Below, piece after piece: positions 37,801 to 45,231 of a stretch of 64,000 nt of DNA. How positions within the stretch are numbered: position 1 is the first letter of the stretch; every line of letters begins with the position of its first letter. The translations under genes were made by a program, and so were the position numbers. Origin of the DNA: Jeotgalibacillus sp. ET6 (GTDB lineage Bacteria; Bacillota; Bacilli; Bacillales; Jeotgalibacillaceae); contig NZ_JARUIU010000011.1 in the NCBI RefSeq assembly GCF_029667115.1, positions 33,920 through 97,919 of the forward strand. Direction: 5' to 3'. The notes under the pieces were generated by a model. That model did no database searches, had not been told where the DNA came from, and was given only the letters and a program-made list of their open reading frames with translations.

Positions 37801-38213
37801 TTCTTAACCAAAAGGTTCATATTAAAGGTTTTTCCTTTGAAAAACAGAATAAAACATTTGAAAGAATTAACGCTTCTGATTGTGATGCAGTCTATGGAGA
37901 TGCATTTACAATGAAAGAAACCAGTATTGAAGGGATTGGCAATAACGTTTCGATAGAATTTAGAGAAATGGATTTCACGACTGAAGGGACCTCCAGAGTA
38001 GTCATTGAAGGCAACACCGCAATAGATAACACTATCCATATCCGATTTGCAAATGATGAAGAAGAAAGTAATCAAATTGTTGAATTCGCTCAAACAGATG
38101 GTGTGGAGGAACGTGTGTTTAACCTGGATAAGATCACCGGCGTTCAGAAGGTAACGTTTGTATTTCTGCCGGGAAGTAATTTTGACTTTAATTGGTTCCG
38201 GTTTGAAAAATAA
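34812..38213 (+). CDS. GH2 family glycosidase, beta-galactosidase-like, multidomain
   Basis: 1133 residues, no signal peptide, so intracellular. Order: N-terminal sugar-binding domain (~1-145, GWYRKRFIAA, SGAGIYRNVWL), Ig-like domain (~148-245), TIM barrel (~250-560) with acid/base E372 in WSIGNEIYD and nucleophile E451 in IIYGSETAS, then a DUF4982-like and further Ig-like domains (~575-885), and two C-terminal beta-sandwich modules (~895-1133) resembling CBM6-type folds. GTG start, AAAGGGAGTGA upstream. Hydrolyses the imported oligosaccharide; beta-galactosidase is the best guess, but GH2 also includes glucuronidases and arabinosidases. Confidence 0.9.
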   Translation: MNSKTLFNEGWEFAKSALDVSDYESLEFSSVDLPHDWLIYNTQALYENSIGWYRKRFIAAKGEFDHILLMFEGVYMDSSLYVNQQYIGEWKYGYSQFEHEITDAIVDGENEILLKVVHQSPNSRWYSGAGIYRNVWLKTRSKNHIVSNGVYISTRELEDHWQVEVETELQLDEDVQLSHSILYNGEEMAVSTDIVNVKGQSSRQSLYIKNPLMWSTEHPHLYQLKTVLHKEAEQVESQQQNLGFRTVSFDSNEGFKLNNQHMKLNGVCEHHDLGALGAAFNKTALQRRFEILKEMGVNSIRTAHNMPAKELMELADEMGMLIVSEAFDMWERSKTPYDYARFFKEWSALDVESWVRRDRNHPSLILWSIGNEIYDTHADERGVEITRQLTREVQKHDPKENAGITIGSNYMPWENAQKCADIVKIAGYNYAEKYYSKHHEEHPDWIIYGSETASVVQSRGIYHFPYEKSILADDDEQCSALGNSSTSWGAKSAEACILAERDTPFSLGQFLWTGFDYIGEPTPYHTKNSYFGQIDTATFKKDSYYLYQAAWTDYKKSPMVHIFPYWDFNEGQIIDVRVCSNAPKIELQLNGRLIGTHDIDHQKGTQLVGWWKIPFEKGKLKAIAYDEQGNVIALDKKGSFEDPVNVCLKGDKNILKADGTDLLFVEINVKDEKGNVVENATNRVEVKVTGAARLVGLDNGDSTDYDSYKGTSRRLFSGKLMAIVASGLESGEGVIEVTSEGLEKASLTFELQQVQESVEGICARAENKSSSIITGMQKELPLRKIEIISESGQLFDPSKRQHLVKAKLYPKHASYQEVEWSVVNDVGITSAISTVQPNGHEALVTALGDGEFRLRCTSKNGTDKTKLISELEFRAEGLGTAYKNPYDFISGGLYEYSKGEVSNGNERGVATSRDGETQVGYRGLDFGSYGSDTITIPIFALSDEEYSLQIWEGMPDEEGSELLADVIYQKKSKWNVYQPETYLLSKRLRGITSICFVLNQKVHIKGFSFEKQNKTFERINASDCDAVYGDAFTMKETSIEGIGNNVSIEFREMDFTTEGTSRVVIEGNTAIDNTIHIRFANDEEESNQIVEFAQTDGVEERVFNLDKITGVQKVTFVFLPGSNFDFNWFRFEK

Positions 38214-38376
38214 GAAGACATAATAGCTCAAACAACTTTACTGATAAAATACAGGTGATTTCTGAATAGGGGTTTCACAGGGAATGCAACAGTAGTTGAA
38301 GAGTAAGCTAAAAAAAGAAAAGATTGACAAGTGCAAGGATCAGCCATTATGATCAAAGTAACTAAATAGCATTCCT

Positions 38377-38467
38377 AAAGGGGAGTAGCTTTTACAGCAC
38401 AGTCGTCATTACAGAGTTTTTTACTCTCGGCTATGTTGGCAATGAACATTGTTAGCAAGACCTTTAC
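38377..38467 (+). promoter_or_regulatory. yybP-ykoY (Mn2+) riboswitch
   Basis: Both conserved halves are present: AAAGGGGAGTAGC (38377-38389) and AGCAAGACCTTTAC (38454-38467), with AGTCGTCA and CTCGGCTATGTTGGC between them in the expected order. The AAAGG/CCTTT ends pair as P1. Family members sense Mn2+ and control metal exporters and exchangers. Confidence 0.9.
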
Positions 38468-38493
38468 TGTTATGGTAAAGGTTTAGATTATAG

Positions 38494-38533
38494 AAAACCT
38501 TTGCCGTTTGCGGTGAAGGTTTTTTCTTTTTTC
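38494..38533 (+). terminator. expression-platform terminator of the Mn2+ riboswitch
   Basis: AAAACCTTTGCCG pairs with CGGTGAAGGTTTT over 13 positions (two G-U), followed by T-rich sequence. The AAAGG of the P1 strand can compete, consistent with metal-dependent antitermination. Confidence 0.85.
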
Positions 38534-38631
38534 TTAGGATTCAATACCATAAGTTTTGATTCTGAAGAAAATAGTTTAACTTAACCCGTGTAGTTTAATG
38601 AGGACACAGATATTCTAAGGAGGAGATTGAT

Positions 38632-39588
38632 TTGACTTATTTATTGCTGCTGATTGGCTTTGTGCTCTTAATTAAAGGGGCGGACTACTTTGTTAAAGGT
38701 GCTTCAAGTATTGCGACTGCTTTGAGGGTTTCCCCTTTGCTGGTGGGGTTAACGATTGTCGCATTCGGAACAAGTTCACCTGAAGCAACGGTTAGTATGG
38801 TTGCTGCATTTGAAGGAAATGCAGGTGTGGCAATTGGAAATGTGATTGGAAGTAATATCTTTAATATTACGTTTGTTGTAGGTCTGACGGCTTTTTTATT
38901 TCCATTGAAAGTGGAAAATGAAACGATCAGAAAAGAAATACCGTTTACCTTATTAGCGGGTGTGGCCTTATTGATTTTAGTAAGTGATGTATTTTTGCAA
39001 TCAGTGAGCGGAAATTTCATTACAAGAAGCGACGGATTAGTTTTATTGCTGTTTTTTGCAGTGTTTTTGTACTATATATTTGAAGTGGCAAGACGTGATC
39101 GCAAAAAAACAGCAGGCGTCCCTGTAAATGCAGAAGCCCCTTCATGGGGAAAGAATATCTTGTTTACGATTGCTGGTCTTGCTGCCATTATATTTGGTGG
39201 AGATTTAGTGGTAAATGGAGCGACTGAAATTGCTATCTCACTTGGTATGAGTGAAACGCTGGTTGGGTTAACTATCATCGCAATCGGCACTTCACTGCCC
39301 GAGCTAATTACTTCTGTGACCGCTGCGATTAAAAAGGAAAGTGAAATTGCACTTGGAAATATAGTGGGAAGCAATATTTTTAATATCTTCTTTGTACTAG
39401 GAGCAGCTTCCGTCATTTCCCCGCTGGCTGTCGATAGTAAAATATTTGTGGACGTCTTCGTCATGCTTATACTCACAATTGTACTGCTTGTTTTCTCGAG
39501 AACCAATTTTAAAATTGGGAAAGTAGAGGGAAGTATTCTTGCTGTTTTCTATATTCTGTATATGATCTATATTATTATCAGGAATTAA
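38632..39588 (+). CDS. CaCA-family cation/Na+ antiporter (YrbG-like)
   Basis: 318 residues, ten hydrophobic segments in two inverted halves. Both alpha-repeats are intact: GTSSPEATVSMVAAFEGNAG with AIGNVIGSNIFNI, and GTSLPELITSVTAAIKKESE with ALGNIVGSNIFNI; the acidic residues in SPEA and LPEL are the cation ligands. TTG start with AAGGAGGAGA. Annotated family role is Ca2+/Na+ exchange, but control by a Mn2+ riboswitch suggests Mn2+ efflux here. Confidence 0.9.
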   Translation: MTYLLLLIGFVLLIKGADYFVKGASSIATALRVSPLLVGLTIVAFGTSSPEATVSMVAAFEGNAGVAIGNVIGSNIFNITFVVGLTAFLFPLKVENETIRKEIPFTLLAGVALLILVSDVFLQSVSGNFITRSDGLVLLLFFAVFLYYIFEVARRDRKKTAGVPVNAEAPSWGKNILFTIAGLAAIIFGGDLVVNGATEIAISLGMSETLVGLTIIAIGTSLPELITSVTAAIKKESEIALGNIVGSNIFNIFFVLGAASVISPLAVDSKIFVDVFVMLILTIVLLVFSRTNFKIGKVEGSILAVFYILYMIYIIIRN

Positions 39589-39679
39589 CGCTTAGAATAT
39601 AAATCGATAACAGGTCAAAATAGATGATAAAAAAGTTAAACATATTATAAATAGTATTAGTTATGAATTACAACTTGCG

Positions 39680-39770
39680 CTTTTAATGAGGTTGATAGTC
39701 CAATCATCGGCGTAATTGCACATATATTGCTTGCAAGACCTTTGCCAAATTGGTAAAGGGTATATCTCAG
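39680..39770 (+). promoter_or_regulatory. possible degenerate second yybP-ykoY element
   Basis: GCAAGACCTTTGCCAAATTGG then TAAAGG repeats the layout seen at 38456-38482 (GCAAGACCTTTAC, short loop, GGTAAAGG), preceded by AGTC..CATCGGCGTAATTGCA in the right order. The AGGGGAGTAGC half is replaced by ATGAGGTTGATAGTC. No transporter gene follows. It could be a relic or a diverged regulator. Confidence 0.3.
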
Positions 39771-39834
39771 AATTCAGAGTTTGGGACAAAACTTAAAAAA
39801 GTTTAAAAAGAGACAATAATTATTACTAGTAAGA

Positions 39835-39992
39835 GGTGAGCGGAGCGGAAGGTGGCGACTCCAGCAGGAGATGACGGCAAGCTGAGACTTTACATAGCCT
39901 TGCATTGAAAAGGCTCAGCGCCGTCCCTGCGGAAAGCGTCCACCTGAAGTGCAGCGAACCAGTCAAAGAGGCTGAGACACGGAACCGTCCTC
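39835..39992 (+). repeat. dispersed intergenic element (copy 3, most complete)
   Basis: Runs from GAGCGGAGCGGAAGGTGGCG and ACTCCAGCAGGAGATGACGG to GCTCAGCGCCGTCCCTGCGG, GAAAGCGTCCACCTGAAGTG, GCGAACCAGTCAAAG and GGCTGAGACACGG. It shares its left end with copy 4 and its right half with copy 1. Confidence 0.75.
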
Positions 39993-40028
39993 TTACATTT
40001 TGAACAGGAGGAGAAAACAGTCTAAACT

Positions 40029-40289
40029 CTATCTTATAAATAATCGAACACTACTACACTCAAAATTAAAAAGGAGAGCACAGGAACACATGGACGCAGA
40101 TAGGTGAAGGAAACTCTTCATTTCATTAACGTTTTTAATGGTGGTCAACCTATACATTTTCACAATGGTTACGCTGGATAGTAAACAGCCGCCAAGAAGC
40201 ATTCCAATCATTGGCCAAACCACCCAGATTGCAAACAATGTTGATTCAAACCTATTTAAATAACCGGTTTTGATAGAGTAACCAGTCAA
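40029..40289 (-). CDS. possible small membrane protein (weak)
   Basis: An 86-codon minus-strand frame from a TTG. Residues ~17-45 (LFAIWVVWPMIGMLLGGCLL) would form one or two membrane helices, followed by a basic tail. No clear ribosome binding site for the TTG; an internal TTG has AATAGGTTTG upstream. It sits in an otherwise non-coding repeat-bearing region. Could be a genuine short membrane protein or chance. Confidence 0.22.
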   Translation of the reverse strand: MTGYSIKTGYLNRFESTLFAIWVVWPMIGMLLGGCLLSSVTIVKMYRLTTIKNVNEMKSFLHLSASMCSCALLFNFECSSVRLFIR

Positions 40290-40316
40290 TTAACCTGGTG
40301 AGGGAAGCATCAGAGG

Positions 40317-40349
40317 GCAGTGTTCTTTTTCATGGAGCACTGCTTTTTT
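40317..40349 (+). terminator. plus-strand terminator without an assigned gene
   Basis: GCAGTGTTC / GGAGCACTGC stem, TTTTTCAT loop, six T. The antiporter is 0.7 kb upstream, so this may end a long 3' UTR or an unassigned RNA starting near 39.7 kb. Confidence 0.65.
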
Positions 40350-40657
40350 GGTATGCCAGCAGATTCGTGCTGACTATACCCTTCTTTTGTCAAAAAAGAT
40401 CTCAGCGAAAATCATAAGTTTATAGGAAAAAACATACGATAAAGTGAAGTTTTGAGTTGCTTCAGGTAAATATTTTACAAAAATAACATAGAATTTTGAT
40501 TTAACACGTTGCTATAATAAAAATGGTAAAAAAGACATGACATATGCAGCTTTACTATTCATTCACTTCTACTTGTAGAGGGGAAAATCAAACTGGGATA
40601 ATTCATGAAGAAAACTAGAGGCGTATTTATCACTTTCCTAAAGGCAGGTGTGCGTTT

Positions 40658-41437
40658 ATGACATTTCAAATGTGGAGTCCATTTCACTACTTATTTATCA
40701 TCAGCCCATTTATGCTTATTATCGTGTTTTACTTTCTTTTTAAAAAATGTGATGAGAAAACGCTGCGATTGATTGGGATGTATTTGTCTCTAGTTGGCAT
40801 TGCCCTTTTAGTGGGGCGCAATACAGAAATCTATTTAAAAGCGGATCAAGTTAATCCTGAAATGATTCCTTTGCAGATTTGTCACTTGGCTAACTTCTTT
40901 TTGTTTTTTGCCTTTTTATTTAAAAGCCGCGTTTTATTTTCGATCGCTTTTTGTTTTAATATGCCAGCCGCTTTTTTAAGCATCGTGTTTGCTGACAGCC
41001 TGACTAACTATGCTACCATTCTCAACTGGCAGGGGATGGCGTATATATGGGGTCACGCCCTTATTGTAGGAGTTGTCTTATGGGCATATTTTAATGGCAT
41101 GGTTCACATAAATCTTAAAACACTACGGAGAATTGTATGGGTGGTAACCGGAATGTTCTTCTCTTCAATTGTAATAAACAATTTGTTTATGGAATGGATG
41201 CCCGGTTTCGTATCTAATTATTTTTATACGATGATTCCTCAAAGTGGAACGCCATTGGAGCTGATTTATAATATGGGTGAAACAACAACCATTCTCGGGT
41301 TGCAAGTAAATCCCATCTACATTTTGCTTCTTCTTTTTGTCGGTCTTTCCGTCGTTTTTATGTTTTACGGTCTTTATTTAATTCTAAATAAAGTAAGGAA
41401 AGTGGATCGCAGTCTCTACCGTCTGAAAGCCTCGTAA
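40658..41437 (+). CDS. YwaF-like integral membrane protein (TIGR02206 family)
   Basis: 259 residues, seven hydrophobic segments. The pattern FQMWSPFHYLFIISPF at the N-terminus, MIPLQICHLANFFLFFAF and the LELIYNMGETTTILGLQVNP loop fits the YwaF family of Bacillus, whose function is unknown. The ATG at 40658 has GGCAGGTGTG upstream. Transcribed alone; no recognisable terminator directly after it. Confidence 0.78.
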   Translation: MTFQMWSPFHYLFIISPFMLIIVFYFLFKKCDEKTLRLIGMYLSLVGIALLVGRNTEIYLKADQVNPEMIPLQICHLANFFLFFAFLFKSRVLFSIAFCFNMPAAFLSIVFADSLTNYATILNWQGMAYIWGHALIVGVVLWAYFNGMVHINLKTLRRIVWVVTGMFFSSIVINNLFMEWMPGFVSNYFYTMIPQSGTPLELIYNMGETTTILGLQVNPIYILLLLFVGLSVVFMFYGLYLILNKVRKVDRSLYRLKAS

Positions 41438-41567
41438 AAGTCTGAACTTAGCCAGGAATAGAGTTGTATGATTAGCACCGAGGATCAATTCACCGATTGT
41501 CCTTCCTCTTACCAAATGATTATTTGCCATCGTTTTAACCCTCATAGGAAATTTCCTTCCTAACGTT
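41438..41567. other. intergenic region after the YwaF-like gene
   Basis: No feature recognised. A small minus-strand gene follows at 41568-41705. Confidence 0.4.
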
Positions 41568-41705
41568 TCATCTAATAAGTATTCTTAATATAATAGAAAA
41601 AACAGCATTAATAAAATCCAGTAAGTTAGATAAATTTTTTCGTTTCGTTCGTCTGTAATGGCGATCTTTTTTTAATATGGGGTATTCTTTTTCGAGGTAT
41701 TTCAT
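41568..41705 (-). CDS. small basic protein with C-terminal hydrophobic helix (45 residues)
   Basis: ATG at 41705 preceded by TGGAGTGAG at good spacing. The protein starts MKYLEKEYPILKKDRHYRRT, continues KRKNLSNLLDFI and ends in a hydrophobic stretch (NAVFSIILRILIR). A very basic N-terminal half plus a short amphipathic or membrane-inserting C-terminus. No family recognised. The evidence is the ribosome binding site and biased composition; homologues would be needed to confirm it. Confidence 0.5.
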   Translation of the reverse strand: MKYLEKEYPILKKDRHYRRTKRKNLSNLLDFINAVFSIILRILIR

Positions 41706-41819
41706 CAGGCACTCACTCCAATTTGTAAATTTATGTTTATTATATTATATTTAATACTAAAATACCAATTTATTACTCATTAGTAATTCATAAGTAAAAT
41801 AGGATGGTGGTTTTCCTTT

Positions 41820-42230
41820 ATGAGAAACCGGGCAGCAGTCATACTGGTTCAGAATTTAGGAACAGCGCTAATTAAACGAATGCGGGATGGAAAGGTGTAC
41901 TACGTTTTTCCAGGCGGTGGAATTGAAGAAGGAGAAACACCCAAAATGGCGGCCAAAAGAGAAGCGCTTGAAGAATTAGGTGTGACGGTTCTAATTAAGG
42001 AATGTATAGCAGAAATTGAATGGAACGGAACTCAAAGCTATTTTTCAGCAGAAATTACGGGAGGAACGTTTGCGAGAGGACATGGTGAAGAATATGCCGA
42101 TCCTCAACGTGATCGGGGGACCTATCTGCCAGTCTGGGTTCCAACCGAGGAGCTGTTAACCTTGGATGTACGCCCGAAAGAAGTTGTAATAAAAATTCTC
42201 TCTCATTATTCTTCAAATGCGGCGGAGTAG
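41820..42230 (+). CDS. Nudix hydrolase
   Basis: 136 residues with an intact Nudix box, GGGIEEGETPKMAAKREALE followed by ELGV (residues ~31-54). The N-terminal RNRAAVILVQNLGTALIKRM forms the first strands, and the C-terminal YLPVWVPTEELLTLDVRPKE is typical of the ADP-ribose/MutT-like group. ATG preceded by AGGATGGTGG. Substrate unknown. Confidence 0.85.
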   Translation: MRNRAAVILVQNLGTALIKRMRDGKVYYVFPGGGIEEGETPKMAAKREALEELGVTVLIKECIAEIEWNGTQSYFSAEITGGTFARGHGEEYADPQRDRGTYLPVWVPTEELLTLDVRPKEVVIKILSHYSSNAAE

Positions 42231-42348
42231 ACCTCAACTCATTTAACGGTTTGAAAAAACAGTTTAAAAAATCCTCTGGTTGTGAAAGAATATAAAGAGA
42301 AAAATGACGTGCTTCAAACGTAAATACTAAAGAAAAGAAGGTTTTAAT

Positions 42349-42852
42349 TTGGATAACAATGATATACTGATTCGTCTGCGATATGCGCTGGATATAAAAA
42401 ATACGGATATGGTGAAAATTTTTGAGCTCGGAGGCGTAACTCTCACGAAAGAAGAAGTGGGGAAAGTGTTGACAAAAGCACCAGCCGAAGATGAACCCGT
42501 TGAAAATGAAAACAGAATTGAGTGTACAAATGACATGCTGGAGTCGTTTTTAAATGGCTTCATCACCTTTAAAAGAGGCCCGCAGAAAGATCAGTCAGGA
42601 CAGCCGGTTAAACCGGACCGGTCGATTAAAAATCATGCAAGTGTCAACAATGTGCTGCTGAAAAAGCTGAAGATCGCATTATCTCTTACAAGTGAAGACA
42701 TGATCGAGGTGCTCGACGAAGCAGGAGTCCGGATTACAAAAGGTGAATTAAGTGCGATTTTAAGAAAAGAAGGGCAGCGAAACTACAAGGAATGCGGCGA
42801 CCGCTACGCAAGGAATTTCTTAAAAGGTCTGTCGCTTCGTTATAGAAATTAG
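42349..42852 (+). CDS. DUF1456 family protein (YehS-like)
   Basis: 167 residues made of two similar halves: NDILIRLRYALDIKNTDMVK with FELGGVTLTKEEVGKVL, and NVLLKKLKIALSLTSEDMIE with LDEAGVRITKGELSAILR. Each repeat is a small helical unit ending in a conserved FLNGF / FLKGL block. This is the duplicated architecture of DUF1456, found in E. coli YehS. Function unknown. TTG start with AGAAGGT upstream. Confidence 0.82.
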   Translation: MDNNDILIRLRYALDIKNTDMVKIFELGGVTLTKEEVGKVLTKAPAEDEPVENENRIECTNDMLESFLNGFITFKRGPQKDQSGQPVKPDRSIKNHASVNNVLLKKLKIALSLTSEDMIEVLDEAGVRITKGELSAILRKEGQRNYKECGDRYARNFLKGLSLRYRN

Positions 42853-42986
42853 TATAGTAATTTAAGAAGGAACTCAGCCAAATTCGAAACGTTTGGTTTC
42901 GTAAAAAAAAGACCTAAAAATAAAAAATGAAACTGAGATATAGCATAAAATGTTTAGATACTGAGACAGTATAAACTAAAGTATGA

Positions 42987-43150
42987 GGGGAACAGAGCGG
43001 AAGGTGGCAACTCCAGCAGGATATGTTGGTTGCATGAGCCTTTACAGGGCAACGCCTTGGAAAAGCTCAACGCCATCCCTGTGGAAACGCTCAACTGAAG
43101 CGGAGCGAACCGGTCAAAAGGCCTGAGGCATATATGTCCCAGGCCTTACC
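42987..43150 (+). repeat. dispersed intergenic element (copy 4) with terminator
   Basis: Left end GAGCGGAAGGTGGCAACTCC and AGCAGGA match copy 3; GCTCAACGCCATCCCTGTGG and GAGCGAACCGGTCAAAAGG match copies 1-3 with more changes. It ends in AAGGCCTG / CAGGCCTT, which can act as a terminator between the DUF1456 gene and the convergent P450 gene. Confidence 0.7.
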
Positions 43151-43187
43151 TTTTTGTATAGTGTGTTTTTCAATGTCTCTTATCTAT

Positions 43188-44498
43188 TTACTGAATGGCT
43201 GTATGCCTTTTATGCATTGAATGAAGCAGCTCGTCTGAATCGGCTGTTTTTTTGACGTTGGTGATGACGAATCCGCTTTTAGGGAAGGTCGGCATCCGCT
43301 CCATGCTGTAGGATAAATCCTGTTCAGGAACGTCATAAGTAAGATTTCGGGCAAAATAGGTGAAAAAAGCACGCATGACATAAACGGTGAGCCATTCTCC
43401 TGCACAGCGGTGACCGATATGATGGTCTCCGCCTCCTTGTGGAATAAAAGCAAAAGGACTGCCCTGCCAGTTTTTGAAGCGTTCAGGAAGAAAGCTGTCT
43501 GCCTGCTCCCAGCTATCGGGATGACGGTTTGTGCCGAATATATCTAAAATAACCAGTGTGTCTTTTTTGAACGTAAAATCATGCCAGGTAAAATCCTTCT
43601 TTACCTTGGCCGCCATTGCGGGTACAAAAGGATAATAACGGCGGACTTCCTGAGAAAACATATGACTGTACCGATCCTTGTCAGCAGCAAGCTTCGCTCT
43701 GGTTTCAGAATGCTCATGCATGGCCACGGCTCCAAATACGAGAAAATAAGCTGTTGCAATTAACGGACGGAAAGCATTGCTCAGTTCAACAGCTGCCGTA
43801 TGCAGGTCAAACTGTTTTCCTTTGTCGTCGCGGTGATGTGCGATGATGTAGACAGCCGTATTTTCCGGAGGAGCATATTTGCCCTTTCGAACGGATTTGA
43901 TAATTTTCTGAAGCCATTCTTCATGACTTTCCCTTGCTTTTTTTCCGTCACGGTAGCGGGATAGAGAGCCTCCGAAAGAATCGACCATTGCTACGATTTC
44001 CTCTGTACGCTGCTGTACTTCACCTTCAGCAAGCGGCACTCCAGCCCACTCACAGCCTGCTCTGGTCAGAATTTCTTGCATTTGATCAAATACGATGACC
44101 TCATCCTGTGATTGCCACTGAGTTGATTTTGCATTCAGATGCTGAAGGGCGAGATCCTTTAAATCTTCAACTCTTTCAGGAGTAAACATCGATAGAAACA
44201 TCCGCTTTCTGTTTTTATGAGGTTCGCCGTCAAGACCATGCAGACTTCCCTCACCAAACAGTGAAAGCTTCAATGGTTTTGGCATGGCACCCTTGCGCTT
44301 GAATAAATCATTATTATAAAAAACCTCCGCCGCCTCTTCACCGGCGATACAGATTGCTTTTTGACCTAATATACGGGTTTTAAATATGTCGGATTCCACT
44401 TCTTTACGCTGATTCGGCAGAAAATGAAATCCTTCCTTAATTAACGAAAGAGAATTATCAATGCCTTTTGCCCGCGGGATCGGTGTTTTAACCTTCAT
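43188..44498 (-). CDS. cypC: fatty-acid peroxygenase cytochrome P450 (CYP152, CypC/YbdT-like)
   Basis: Uses H2O2 to hydroxylate fatty acids at the alpha/beta carbon without a reductase partner. 436 residues. The heme-thiolate loop is FIPQGGGDHHIGHRCAGEW with C365, and NAFRPLIATAYF supplies R244-P245, the Arg-Pro pair that binds the fatty-acid carboxylate in place of the usual acid-alcohol pair. These are the distinguishing features of P450-BSbeta. Monocistronic and convergent with the DUF1456 gene. Confidence 0.93.
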   Translation of the reverse strand: MKVKTPIPRAKGIDNSLSLIKEGFHFLPNQRKEVESDIFKTRILGQKAICIAGEEAAEVFYNNDLFKRKGAMPKPLKLSLFGEGSLHGLDGEPHKNRKRMFLSMFTPERVEDLKDLALQHLNAKSTQWQSQDEVIVFDQMQEILTRAGCEWAGVPLAEGEVQQRTEEIVAMVDSFGGSLSRYRDGKKARESHEEWLQKIIKSVRKGKYAPPENTAVYIIAHHRDDKGKQFDLHTAAVELSNAFRPLIATAYFLVFGAVAMHEHSETRAKLAADKDRYSHMFSQEVRRYYPFVPAMAAKVKKDFTWHDFTFKKDTLVILDIFGTNRHPDSWEQADSFLPERFKNWQGSPFAFIPQGGGDHHIGHRCAGEWLTVYVMRAFFTYFARNLTYDVPEQDLSYSMERMPTFPKSGFVITNVKKTADSDELLHSMHKRHTAIQ

Positions 44499-44632
44499 TC
44501 CTTCAGCTCCTTCATAGGGTTGCTGACTTGCAGCTTTTCTTCATTTACTACCCCTGCCAATTAACCTTAAACGTGTGTGAAAAAGGATAAAATGACAAAG
44601 TTGCCAGGAAAAAACTACTGTGCCCGACCACC

Positions 44633-45058
44633 TCAAGAAGATTGGGAGGACTGCTCCAGTTCCTGCAGCAGGTCGTATGAATCCAACAGGTCATGTGGGA
44701 CAAGTGTTCTTCCGTATTGCCAGGCGTTTTTTTCAATGACTCTCATAAGCTCTTCTTTTTCGATATCTTCACCGTACAGAAGCGTTCTGACATCATGTTT
44801 ATTTTTTTTGAAGTCCAGATAATATCCGATCTCATGATACAGGAGCAGTTTAATCAGATTTTCATCAGATTCTCTAAGCTTGTAGTTCACTTTTGCTTTA
44901 TAGCCGTTTACTTTTAGGTAGTTAAATTTGATGGTGCGTGTGGAAACGTTGTAGCTCATCGGAGCAGATAACTGATTATCAAACTCGCATAAAATGTCCA
45001 GGTTATGTTTTTGCAGGGTCGCATTAATGATCTCCTGTATGTTCCATATATATAGCAT
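44633..45058 (-). CDS. small protein with a degenerate zinc-protease-like HEIGY motif
   Basis: 141 residues. Residues ~70-83 read KLLLYHEIGYYLDF, like an IrrE/ImmA-type HExxH helix in which the second histidine is tyrosine. Upstream, SAPMSYNVSTRTIKFNYLKV could form the edge strands of such a fold, and an acidic helix (YGEDIEKEELMRVIEKNAW) could supply the third ligand. Likely an inactive or variant metallopeptidase-like protein; the family is not firmly recognised. The ATG has AAAGGCAGTGAG upstream. Confidence 0.6.
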   Translation of the reverse strand: MLYIWNIQEIINATLQKHNLDILCEFDNQLSAPMSYNVSTRTIKFNYLKVNGYKAKVNYKLRESDENLIKLLLYHEIGYYLDFKKNKHDVRTLLYGEDIEKEELMRVIEKNAWQYGRTLVPHDLLDSYDLLQELEQSSQSS

Positions 45059-45231
45059 GTTTTTCTCACTGCCTTTCAGAAGTAGAGGTTGGTGCTACAA
45101 GAATAGCATCGAAGAAAGGGATGTGAAAAGACATAACCTTTATAAGGATGAATAACAGACTGCAAATGGATGTTTAGCAGGGATGCAGGCGGGAAGAAAG
45201 AGAGTACTAGTTATTTGGGAGGAATTTTAAA

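Larger units (their letters stand above)
39589..40657. other. long intergenic region with riboswitch-like relic, dispersed element and terminator
   Basis: About 1.07 kb. It holds a possible degenerate yybP-ykoY copy (39680-39770), a full dispersed element (39835-39992), a weak minus-strand reading frame (40029-40289) and a plus-strand terminator (40317-40349). From 40350 to 40657 I see only AT-rich sequence and the GGCAGGTGTG site of the next gene. Confidence 0.6.
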
